Origin: Pseudomonas denitrificans (nom. rej.)
GTDB lineage: Bacteria > Pseudomonadota > Gammaproteobacteria > Pseudomonadales > Pseudomonadaceae
NCBI RefSeq assembly: GCF_008807415.1
Contig: NZ_CP043626.1
Span: 3,906,001 to 3,970,000, forward strand
Length of the DNA: 64,000 nucleotides
Direction of reading: 5' to 3'
Of this stretch, positions 1 to 6,948 are shown piece by piece. The notes beneath the pieces are model-generated. The model searched no databases. It saw nothing but the letters and a program-made list of their open reading frames with translations, and had not been told where the DNA came from. The translations under genes and the position numbers were made by a program. Numbering within the stretch: position 1 is the first letter of the stretch; each line of letters begins with the position of its first letter.

Positions 1-399
1 TACTGCGCATCGAAGGCGGCAGTGCACGCGCTCAACGACGCTCTGCGCCTGGAGCTGGCGCCCTTCGGCATCGAGGTGATGGAAGTGCAGCCCGGCGCCA
101 TCGCCTCCAACTTCGGCGCCAACGCCAGCCGCGAAATGGCCGCGGTGGTCAGCGAAAACTCCGCCTGGTGGCCGTTGCGCCAATTCATCCAGGCGCGCGC
201 CGCGGCCTCCCAGGACAAACCCACGCCGGCCAGCGACTTCGCCCGCGAACTGCTGGCCGCCGCGCAGAAGTCCCCGCGCCCGCGCCTGCTGCGCATCGGC
301 AACGGCAGCCGGGCCCTGCCGCTGCTCTCGCGCTGGCTGCCCACCGGCCTGCTGGACAAGGTGCTGAAGAAGCGCTTCGGCCTCGACGGCTCGCTATGA
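1..399 (+). CDS. Short-chain dehydrogenase/reductase, C-terminal part
   Basis: The reading frame is open from the first base, so only the last 132 residues are present and the N-terminal NAD(P)-binding half lies outside the window. The first residues, YCASK, are the SDR catalytic YxxxK motif. They are followed by the usual helix and the 'VQPGAIASNF' stretch (family PG motif). The classical SDR fold is clear, but the substrate cannot be told from this half. The stop codon overlaps the next start as ATGA, so the two genes are translationally coupled. From memory, an SDR gene also lies just upstream of tpbA in P. aeruginosa PAO1 (PA3883). Confidence 0.85.
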   Translation, partial: YCASKAAVHALNDALRLELAPFGIEVMEVQPGAIASNFGANASREMAAVVSENSAWWPLRQFIQARAAASQDKPTPASDFARELLAAAQKSPRPRLLRIGNGSRALPLLSRWLPTGLLDKVLKKRFGLDGSL

Positions 400-749
400 A
401 GCACTTCCTCTTCCGCATCGCCCGCATCCTCCTGCCGTTCCTTGTGCTGCAACTGGCCGTGGCCATTGGCGTGACGGCCTACCGGGGCGAACTGAGCACA
501 GGGGCCCTATGTGAAACCACGATCTACGTCGGCTTCGCCTGTTGCGCGCTGGCCGCGCTGATGTTCAAGGGCGCCAACGACAGTGCCGGCCTGCTGCGCA
601 ATCGCGAGGTGATGAGCGCCGCCGCCACCTCGAGTCGCCTGTGGCAGGGCCTGATGGCGGATCTCGCCGATGGCCGCGCCTTCGCCATCGCGCTGATGGC
701 CAGCAGCGCGCTTCTATTCGCCGGTGCCTACTGGCTGAAGGGGTTCTGA
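396..749 (+). CDS. Small membrane protein, unknown function
   Basis: A 117-residue protein with no family I recognise. It has three hydrophobic stretches: about residues 9-27, a second near 43-58 and a third at the C-terminus near 95-115. It is therefore probably an inner-membrane protein with a short soluble loop. I chose the ATG that overlaps the upstream SDR stop (ATGA); a longer frame extends upstream but runs inside the SDR gene. Its own stop overlaps the start of the next membrane protein (TGATG). The three genes are probably one transcript, and the role is unknown. Confidence 0.7.
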   Translation: MKHFLFRIARILLPFLVLQLAVAIGVTAYRGELSTGALCETTIYVGFACCALAALMFKGANDSAGLLRNREVMSAAATSSRLWQGLMADLADGRAFAIALMASSALLFAGAYWLKGF

Positions 750-1135
750 TGACTTACCCGATTCGCTACCTCGCCATTGCCGGCATCTTCGCCGCCTTCT
801 TTCTCAACGTGGTGGCGCGCGGGCTGCTGCGGGTCGGTGGTGTGCCGGCGACCTTGCTGGTGGCCGCAGTGATCGCCGCCGCCATGGCCTTGTGGTTCGC
901 CCGCCGGCACAAGCGGCTGGCAGAAACCGGTGAGCGCTGGTGGCTGACCGCGCTGTACGGCGGTGGGTTGGCAGTGCTCTACGCCATCCTCGTCGGCATG
1001 GCGGCGTGGAAGAACACACCCAGCCCGGCGGCGCTGCTGATCTACGCGCTGAGCTACCTGTGCTATCCGCTGTGCGTCTGGTGGTTCTTCCGCCCCGGCG
1101 TGCTGGTGCGCTTCCTGCCCGCCGAACGACGCTGA
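749..1135 (+). CDS. Small four-helix membrane protein, unknown function
   Basis: A 128-residue, strongly hydrophobic protein with about four membrane segments (near residues 5-25, 30-50, 68-90 and 95-115) and a basic RRHKR loop after the second. The start ATG overlaps the stop of the preceding gene, which suggests coupled translation. I do not recognise a family with confidence. It closes a three-gene unit (SDR, membrane protein, membrane protein) just upstream of tpbA. Confidence 0.7.
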   Translation: MTYPIRYLAIAGIFAAFFLNVVARGLLRVGGVPATLLVAAVIAAAMALWFARRHKRLAETGERWWLTALYGGGLAVLYAILVGMAAWKNTPSPAALLIYALSYLCYPLCVWWFFRPGVLVRFLPAERR

Positions 1136-1189
1136 GCAGGCTTCACGCTTTCTTCACCTGCTTTTCATCCGGGCACAACCGACCCCTCC

Positions 1190-1210
1190 CTAAGGTGACG
1201 CGGACCTTAG
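1190..1210 (+). promoter_or_regulatory. Inverted repeat in the tpbA leader
   Basis: A perfect 7-bp inverted repeat, CTAAGGT / ACCTTAG, is separated by seven bases and ends directly against the AGGAG ribosome binding site of tpbA. It could be a regulator site or an RNA hairpin affecting ribosome access. Only the symmetry and the position are seen; the role is inferred. Confidence 0.4.
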
Positions 1211-1220
1211 AGGAGTCTCC

Positions 1221-1892
1221 ATGTCCCTGCCTTCGATTTTCCGTGGCGCCATCGCCGCCACCCTGCTGAGCACTGCAATGCTGGGCATCAGCCCGCTTGC
1301 CCTGGCCGCTGGCGAGACGCAGGCCGACTGGGCCCGGCCGGTGGAGAAGTCGTTCAACCTCTACCAGATGTCGCCAACCCTCTACCGCAGCGCCCTGCCC
1401 GGCAGCGCCGACCTGCCCCAGCTGCAGCGCCTGCAGGTGAAGACCGTGGTGAGCTTCATCAAGGACGATGATCGCGAATGGATCGGCCAGCACGACATGC
1501 AGGCAGTCAGCTTCCCGACCCACGCTGACCGCGTCGACGACGCCGACGTGCTGGAGGTCCTGCGTATCCTGCAACAGGCCGAACAGAACGGCCCGGTGCT
1601 GATGCACTGCAAGCACGGACGTGACCGCACCGGCCTGTTCGCCGCCATGTACCGCACGGTGATCCAGGACTGGAGCAAGGAAGACGCGCTCAAGGAGATG
1701 GTCCAGGGCGGCTACGGCGCCGAAGACGACATGACCGACGCCATCGCCTACGTACAGAAGGCCGACATCGGCAAGCTGCAACAGGCCCTGGCCAGCGGCG
1801 AGTGCAGCACCTCGGCCTTCGCTGGCTGCCAGCTCAAGGGCTGGCTGGCGGACACCTTCGGCGAGGAGCGCCCGCCGCACCCGGCGCACTGA
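1221..1892 (+). CDS. tpbA: Periplasmic tyrosine / dual-specificity phosphatase TpbA
   Basis: A 223-residue protein with a Sec signal peptide ending near 'PLALA' (about residue 29), so it acts in the periplasm. The catalytic P-loop is CKHGRDR (CX5R, Cys130 to Arg136) in the context 'VLMHCKHGRDRTGLF'. A conserved stretch, 'SPTLYRSALP' then 'VKTVVSFIKDDD' and 'PTHADRVDD', matches what I recall of P. aeruginosa TpbA (PA3885). That enzyme dephosphorylates the diguanylate cyclase TpbB/YfiN and so lowers c-di-GMP, biofilm formation and extracellular DNA. An AGGAG site sits six bases before the ATG. The target in this organism is inferred from the family. Confidence 0.88.
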   Translation: MSLPSIFRGAIAATLLSTAMLGISPLALAAGETQADWARPVEKSFNLYQMSPTLYRSALPGSADLPQLQRLQVKTVVSFIKDDDREWIGQHDMQAVSFPTHADRVDDADVLEVLRILQQAEQNGPVLMHCKHGRDRTGLFAAMYRTVIQDWSKEDALKEMVQGGYGAEDDMTDAIAYVQKADIGKLQQALASGECSTSAFAGCQLKGWLADTFGEERPPHPAH

Positions 1893-1966
1893 TCGGCTTA
1901 TCTGTCACACCGTCATGGCGAGAGTGCGCTAACGTGGGCGCACTCCCACCGTTTTACAGGCAAGCC

Positions 1967-2854
1967 ATGACCACCTCCCGCTTCAGTGCCGTCACCCACA
2001 CCCGCTACATCGACCACGCCGGCCTGGATGCCTTCTGCGCCGACTACGACGGCTTCCTGCTCGACCTCTGGGGCGTGCTGATCGACGGCGTCGACGTTTT
2101 CCCCGGCGCCCTCGACTGGCTCGCCCGCCGCGCCGCCGAAGGCAAACCGGTGTGGTTCCTCAGCAACGCCTCGCGCAGCGTCCCGGAAATGGCCGACACC
2201 CTGGTGCGGCTGGGCGTCTCCCGCGAGCTGTTCGCCGGCATCACCACCTCGGGCCAGTTGGCCATCGACGCCTTCACCCATGAGCGGGAATTCCAGCGCG
2301 GCGGCATCTACACCGTTGGCGTCGGCGACGCGCTGACCACCTGGCCGGCGGATATCCGCGAGCGCTTCTGCGACGACATCCACGCCGCCTCGCTGATCCT
2401 CGGCGTCGGCAGCTTCCCGCAGCACGAACTGGAGGAGCGCTTCGCCCCGTTGCGCGGCGCCACCGACAAACCCTTCCTTTGCGCCAACCCGGACCGCGTG
2501 GTGGTGTCCGGCGGCCAGACGGTGTTCGGCGCCGGTCGCCTGGCCGAAGCCTTCGCCGAGGAAGGTGGCAGCGTCCATTGGTACGGCAAACCCGATCCGT
2601 CAGCCTTCCGCATCGCCCAGCGCCAGCTGGAAGCGCGCGGCGCGCAGCACATCCTGTTCGTCGGCGACTCGCTGGTGACCGACGTGCCCGGCGCGCTGGC
2701 CGCACGCATCGATACGCTGTGGCTGGCGTCCACCGGCATCCATCGCCAGGCGCTGGGCGTGCCCTTCAACGGCGAACTGGACCCGGAGAAAACCAACGCG
2801 CTGCTCGATGGCTACCCGGTTCGTCCACACTTTGCTGCGCCGGGGCTGGTCTGA
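1967..2854 (+). CDS. TIGR01459-family HAD-type hydrolase
   Basis: A 295-residue haloacid dehalogenase-superfamily protein of the NagD-like class IIA type. HAD motif I is 'FLLDLWGVL' with Asp33 as nucleophile; the usual second Asp is Trp, which is typical of this subgroup. Motif II is in 'WFLSNAS', and motif IV is 'FVGDSLVTDVPGA' near residue 230. It is probably a cytoplasmic sugar- or nucleotide-phosphate phosphatase; the substrate is unknown. The ATG chosen is the first after the intergenic region, with frame MTTSRF. An upstream in-frame extension would overlap tpbA and shows no ribosome site. Confidence 0.8.
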   Translation: MTTSRFSAVTHTRYIDHAGLDAFCADYDGFLLDLWGVLIDGVDVFPGALDWLARRAAEGKPVWFLSNASRSVPEMADTLVRLGVSRELFAGITTSGQLAIDAFTHEREFQRGGIYTVGVGDALTTWPADIRERFCDDIHAASLILGVGSFPQHELEERFAPLRGATDKPFLCANPDRVVVSGGQTVFGAGRLAEAFAEEGGSVHWYGKPDPSAFRIAQRQLEARGAQHILFVGDSLVTDVPGALAARIDTLWLASTGIHRQALGVPFNGELDPEKTNALLDGYPVRPHFAAPGLV

Positions 2855-2972
2855 CGGCCTGCCCTGACCGGGGCACGAACATCGACTGCGGGCCCCACCG
2901 CCCCTTGCCACCGAAATTGCTCGTGACCGATTCCGCCCGTTGGACTCAGGCGGAACCGGCCGAGGTGGGAAG

Positions 2973-3506
2973 TCAGTCGATGGCCGAGGTGGGCAGCGCG
3001 GAGACCTTGGGCTTGGCGCCGAGTCGCGCAAGCAAAGTGAGCAGCGCCACCTCACCCGCCAGCAGGATGCCGCCACCGATCACGATCAGCCCGCTGATTG
3101 CCAGCGGCGGCTCGGCCAGGTGGGTCGCCAGGGCGACGGTGAGGAAGACAAAAGCGCTGTGATTGATGAACAACGGCGCGAACAGGCCGCCGCAGAAAAT
3201 GATGTAGACACCGACGAACAGGACGATGCCCGTCGCCAGGATCGGGTCCATGAGCGTCTTGAGCAGGCCGATGGCGACGACGATGCCCCAGGCCAGCCAG
3301 ACGCCGGTCACCGCCCCGCAGAGAATGCCGGGTATGCGCTGGGTGTCCTTGTTATAGACGCTGAACAGGATGGCGCAGAAGAACGGCGCCCAGATCGCCT
3401 TGAAGCCCAGGATCACCCCGACGATCGCGACACCGACCACCCAGGCCACCAGGACGGCGGCATCGAAGAAAACCTTGGTACGGATTTGTGGCGTTTGCTC
3501 ACTCAT
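2973..3506 (-). CDS. Integral membrane protein, unknown function
   Basis: A 177-residue protein with about five hydrophobic helices covering residues 15-160 and a short soluble tail. The motif 'IWAPFFCAILFSVYN' between the first helices and the overall size loosely recall DUF1097 proteins such as E. coli YcdZ, but I am not sure of that assignment. It converges with the HAD hydrolase gene and is divergent from the next small membrane protein. No function can be given. Confidence 0.65.
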   Translation of the reverse strand: MSEQTPQIRTKVFFDAAVLVAWVVGVAIVGVILGFKAIWAPFFCAILFSVYNKDTQRIPGILCGAVTGVWLAWGIVVAIGLLKTLMDPILATGIVLFVGVYIIFCGGLFAPLFINHSAFVFLTVALATHLAEPPLAISGLIVIGGGILLAGEVALLTLLARLGAKPKVSALPTSAID

Positions 3507-3688
3507 GACCTTGCCTCTCCTTAGTCTTTGTTCTTATGTCATTTTCAACTGCCGTATCGAGCTGCACAGCGAGACTGCGCGGTCCAGCCTAATGATCCAG
3601 ATCGGGTCGACAATCGCTCGAACGAACTACTGCACCGCAATTCGAACAGTCCCGGAAAGCCGGCCGGTTGTTCGCACCTTTGTTCGGT

Positions 3689-3720
3689 CCCACAGGTCTC
3701 AAGCAGCACAGACCTGTGGG
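3689..3720 (+). promoter_or_regulatory. Hairpin overlapping the ribosome site of the next gene
   Basis: A perfect 11-bp stem, CCCACAGGTCT / AGACCTGTGGG, with a ten-base loop ends nine bases before the ATG of the 80-residue membrane protein. The GGGAG that would serve as its ribosome site is the tail of the 3' arm, so folding should hide it. 'CCTGTGGGAG' is also a common start of Pseudomonas REP sequences, so this may be a REP remnant. Confidence 0.5.
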
Positions 3721-3729
3721 AGTGCCCGA

Positions 3730-3972
3730 ATGCCACTGATCGACCTGCTGCAATGGCCAGCCATGCTGGTCACCGTCCTCGCCGCCTGGCTGGTCGGCTC
3801 CCGCGAGCGCAAACGGCGAAAGATCGGTTTCTGGGTGTTCCTCGCCAGCAACGTGCTGTGGATCATCTGGGGAATTCCGGCCAAGGCCTATGCGCTGGTG
3901 CTGCTGCAGCTGTGCCTGGCGGCGATGAACATTCGCGGCAGCTACAAGAACCGCCAGCGCGGTGACGCCTGA
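3730..3972 (+). CDS. Small inner-membrane protein
   Basis: An 80-residue protein with two or three membrane helices (about residues 9-22, 32-50 and 53-68) separated by a very basic ERKRRK loop. The basic loop places that side in the cytoplasm. The size and the 'ASNVLWIIWG' stretch fit the many small uncharacterised membrane proteins of pseudomonads. No function is inferred. Its ribosome site lies in a strong hairpin just upstream. Confidence 0.6.
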   Translation: MPLIDLLQWPAMLVTVLAAWLVGSRERKRRKIGFWVFLASNVLWIIWGIPAKAYALVLLQLCLAAMNIRGSYKNRQRGDA

Positions 3973-4073
3973 CGGAATGCCGCGAAGACTCCGATAGGCC
4001 CTTGGGAAGTCGCCCGCTGTTCGCCGGCCGGCGCCATTGCTCGAATGCCCTACCAAACTCCAGGTAGAGCACC

Positions 4074-5762
4074 ATGGCGTCTCCCGTGAAACTCCTCCAG
4101 GGCATTCGCCCCATTACCCGCAAAGGCGCGCTGCGCGACGCGCTGGCCGGTATCTCGCTGGCGGCGATGGACATCCCCCAGCTGCTCGGATACGCACGCA
4201 TCGCCGGGATGCCGGCAGTCACCGGGCTGTACACCGCGCTGCTGCCGCTGCTGGCCTTCGCCTTCGTAGGCTCCTCGCGGCATCTGGTGGTCGCGGCGGA
4301 TTCGGCCACCGCGACTATCTTCTCCGGCCATCTCGCCAGCCTGGCCCCCGTTGGCAGCCCGCAGTACATCGCCCTGGCCGGCACGGTCGCGCTGCTGACC
4401 GCCGGCATGCTGCTGATCGCCCGGCTGCTCAGGCTGGGCTTTCTCGCCGACTTCCTGTCGCGCACGGCACTGACCGGCTTTCTGGTCGGCGTCGGTGCAC
4501 AGGTAGCGCTGTCGATGGGCGGTGACATGCTGGGTATCGTCGTGCCCGCTTCGACGGCCGGCGAGAAAGCCGTGTTCCTTGCCGGCCATATCGGCCAGGC
4601 GCATCTCCCCACCGCCGCCATCGCAGTCTCACTGGTAGCGCTCCTGCTGGCGGCCAGGCAATGGCTGCCCAACTGGCCGCTCCCCTTGCTGGCCATGGTC
4701 GGCTGCATTGCCGCCAGCGCCGCCTTCGACTTTGCCGGGCACGGTATCAGCGTGCTCGGCCCGATTGCCGGAGGCCTGCCAAGCCTGTCGCTGCCCGCGC
4801 TGGGCTGGCGTGATGTTCGGGAGCTGCTGCCGATCGCCGGCGCCTGCTTCATCATGATCGTCGCCCAGAGTTCAGCAGCCGCCCGCGTCTACGCCGACCG
4901 CCACAGCGAGTGCGACGACGAGAACGCCAACATCCTCGGACTGGCGGCCGCCAACACGGCAGCTGCCTTCAGCGGCACCTTCGTGGTCAACGGCAGCCCG
5001 ACCCAGACAGCCATGGCCGAACAGGGCGGCTCGCGCAGCCAGGTGGCGCAACTCAGCTTCGCCCTGATCGTGGCCCTGGTGGCGCTGTTTCTCTGCCAGT
5101 GGCTGCAGTACCTGCCGCACTGCGTGCTGGCCGCCGTGGTGTTCACCATCGCGATCGGCCTGATCGACCTGAAGACCCTGCTGGCCATGCGCACGGAAAG
5201 CCCGCTGGAATTCCGCATGGCCCTGCTCACGGCCGCCACCGTGCTGATGGTAGGAGTCGAGCAGGGCATCCTGCTGGCCATGGCCCTATCGCTGGCGCAT
5301 CACGTACGCCGCAGCTACCGCCCGCACACCCTGATGCTGGAACCGGACGCCGACGGACGCTGGCTACCGGTGCCGGTACAGATCGGCAAGCAGACGGCGC
5401 CTGGGCTGATCGTCTATCGCTTCGGCGCCGACCTGTTCTACGCCAATGACAGCTTCTTCACCCAGCAGGTCATCGCCCTGGTGGAGCGGGCACCCGCCGG
5501 ATTGCGCTGGTTCGTGGTGGATGCCGGCGCCATCACCGGGCTGGACTACTCCGCCGCACGTTCGCTGGCCGATCTCTGCGAGCGCCTGCGCAAACAGGGT
5601 GTGACCCTGGTGTTCGGCCGCGCCAACCGCTTCCTGCGGGCCGACATGAAGCGCCACAACGTGGCGCGCATCATCGGCCACCGGAACATCCTGCCCACCC
5701 TGCATCGGGCACTGGCCGTCGCCGGGGTCCCGGAACAGGGCGCCGTGGCCGGTGTGGTGTAA
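4074..5762 (+). CDS. SulP (SLC26) family anion transporter with STAS domain
   Basis: A 562-residue inner-membrane transporter. The N-terminal 410 residues hold the many helices of a SulP transporter, opening with the family stretch 'LAGISLAAMDIPQLLGYARIAGMPAVTGLYTA'-like residues 24-55. The C-terminal part, about 430-550, is a cytoplasmic STAS domain ('GLDYSAARSLADL'). Substrates of the family include sulfate, bicarbonate and dicarboxylates; the sequence does not show which applies here. There is no partner carbonic anhydrase or sulfur gene beside it. A strong hairpin follows the stop. Confidence 0.85.
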   Translation: MASPVKLLQGIRPITRKGALRDALAGISLAAMDIPQLLGYARIAGMPAVTGLYTALLPLLAFAFVGSSRHLVVAADSATATIFSGHLASLAPVGSPQYIALAGTVALLTAGMLLIARLLRLGFLADFLSRTALTGFLVGVGAQVALSMGGDMLGIVVPASTAGEKAVFLAGHIGQAHLPTAAIAVSLVALLLAARQWLPNWPLPLLAMVGCIAASAAFDFAGHGISVLGPIAGGLPSLSLPALGWRDVRELLPIAGACFIMIVAQSSAAARVYADRHSECDDENANILGLAAANTAAAFSGTFVVNGSPTQTAMAEQGGSRSQVAQLSFALIVALVALFLCQWLQYLPHCVLAAVVFTIAIGLIDLKTLLAMRTESPLEFRMALLTAATVLMVGVEQGILLAMALSLAHHVRRSYRPHTLMLEPDADGRWLPVPVQIGKQTAPGLIVYRFGADLFYANDSFFTQQVIALVERAPAGLRWFVVDAGAITGLDYSAARSLADLCERLRKQGVTLVFGRANRFLRADMKRHNVARIIGHRNILPTLHRALAVAGVPEQGAVAGVV

Positions 5763-5780
5763 AGGCGGCACCAAGAAACG

Positions 5781-5806
5781 AAAACGGGAGCCGAGGCTCC
5801 CGTTTT
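5781..5806. terminator. Bidirectional intrinsic terminator
   Basis: The stem AAAACGGGAGCC / GGCTCCCGTTTT, with A-rich 5' and T-rich 3' flanks, lies between the convergent SulP gene and the efflux operon. It is symmetric enough to serve both strands. Confidence 0.85.
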
Positions 5807-5822
5807 CATTCATCCACTCAGA

Positions 5823-6722
5823 TCACTGCGCAGCCGCGCCGTCGGAGTGTTCCGCGTTGCGGCTCTGCGGGTTGACGATCACCGTGGCGGTGATGCCCGC
5901 TGCCAGCAGGACGCCTTCGGGCACGTCGTCGATGTGGATGCGCACCGGCACGCGCTGGGCCAGGCGCACCCAGTTGAAGGTCGGGTTGACGTCGGCCACC
6001 AGCTCGCGGCTTTCCGGGTTGTCGCGGTCGTAGATGGCGCGGGCGATGCTCTCGACATGGCCTTTCAGGCGCTCGCCGCTCATCAGTTGCAGCTCGGCCG
6101 GGTCACCGACGCGGATGTGCGGCAGCTTGGTCTCTTCGAAGTAGCCGTAGATCCAGTAGGAGTTCTCGTCGACCACGGCCATCTTCGCCTCGCCCACGCG
6201 GGCGTAGTCGCCACGGTGCACGTTGAGGTTGGTCACGTAGCCGTCTACCGAGGCCCGCACCTGGGTGCGTTCCAGGTTCAGCTTGGCGGCGTCCAGCGCG
6301 GCCAGGGCCTGCTGGTAGTCGGCCTCGGAAGCGGCGGCGGTGTTGCTGGCATCGTCCAGGCTCTCGCGGGAGACGACTTCCTCGTCCATGGCGCGGCGGC
6401 GCTTGGCGTTGAGCAGGCGCATCTGCAGGGTGGCCTTGCGCGAGTCGACCAGGGCCTGGGCCTGCTTCACGGCGATCTGGTAGTGGTCCGGATCGATCTG
6501 CATCAGCAGGTCGCCCTTCTTCACCTGCTGGTTGTCGCGCACCGGCACGTCGACAACCACGCCGGAGACGTCGGCGGCGACGTTGATGATGTCGGCGCGC
6601 ACCCGGCCGTCGCGGGTCCAGGGCGTATCCATGTAGTTCACCCAGAGGGCGCGGCCGATCAACGCGGCGACCGCCAGGATGATCAGGGTCGCCAGCAGGC
6701 TGATGATGGATTTGAGAGTCAT
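5823..6722 (-). CDS. HlyD-type membrane fusion protein (AaeA-like)
   Basis: A 299-residue periplasmic adaptor. It has one N-terminal membrane helix (about residues 8-27), the 'YMDTPWTRDGRVRAD' stretch typical of AaeA/EmrA-type adaptors, a lipoyl half ('VSGVVVDVPVRDNQQVKKGD'), a helical hairpin at 85-150 and a second lipoyl half ('VRASVDGYVTNLNVHRGDYA'). It joins the inner-membrane FUSC pump to an outer-membrane channel. It is the last gene of the four-gene efflux operon, thirteen bases after DUF1656. The order and content match E. coli aaeXAB (p-hydroxybenzoate efflux) with an added outer-membrane gene. Confidence 0.85.
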   Translation of the reverse strand: MTLKSIISLLATLIILAVAALIGRALWVNYMDTPWTRDGRVRADIINVAADVSGVVVDVPVRDNQQVKKGDLLMQIDPDHYQIAVKQAQALVDSRKATLQMRLLNAKRRRAMDEEVVSRESLDDASNTAAASEADYQQALAALDAAKLNLERTQVRASVDGYVTNLNVHRGDYARVGEAKMAVVDENSYWIYGYFEETKLPHIRVGDPAELQLMSGERLKGHVESIARAIYDRDNPESRELVADVNPTFNWVRLAQRVPVRIHIDDVPEGVLLAAGITATVIVNPQSRNAEHSDGAAAQ

Positions 6723-6735
6723 GGGTGCACGCTCG

Positions 6736-6948
6736 TTACTTATAGATAGTGAGAGACAGGCCGCCGAACAGGCAGGCGAACAGGCACACGCGGAACAGCG
6801 CCGGGTGCCAGGTGAAGCGGTACAGGCCGATGGAGGCGAAGACGCGGTCGATGCCCCAGCAGATCACCGCGGCAACGAGGAACATCAAGGTCAGGGTCGG
6901 CATGTAGACCCCGTGGAACGCGATCTCGCGGGGCAGGTCAGGCAACAT
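6736..6948 (-). CDS. DUF1656 (AaeX-like) small membrane protein
   Basis: A 70-residue protein with two membrane helices, beginning 'MLPDLPREIAFHGVYMP', the usual opening of DUF1656 proteins. I chose this ATG over one ten codons upstream because GGAAGA lies about eight bases before it and the upstream ATG has no ribosome site. The start overlaps the end of the FUSC gene by 11 bases. Its family partner AaeX is encoded with AaeAB in enterobacteria; its function is not established. Confidence 0.8.
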   Translation of the reverse strand: MLPDLPREIAFHGVYMPTLTLMFLVAAVICWGIDRVFASIGLYRFTWHPALFRVCLFACLFGGLSLTIYK

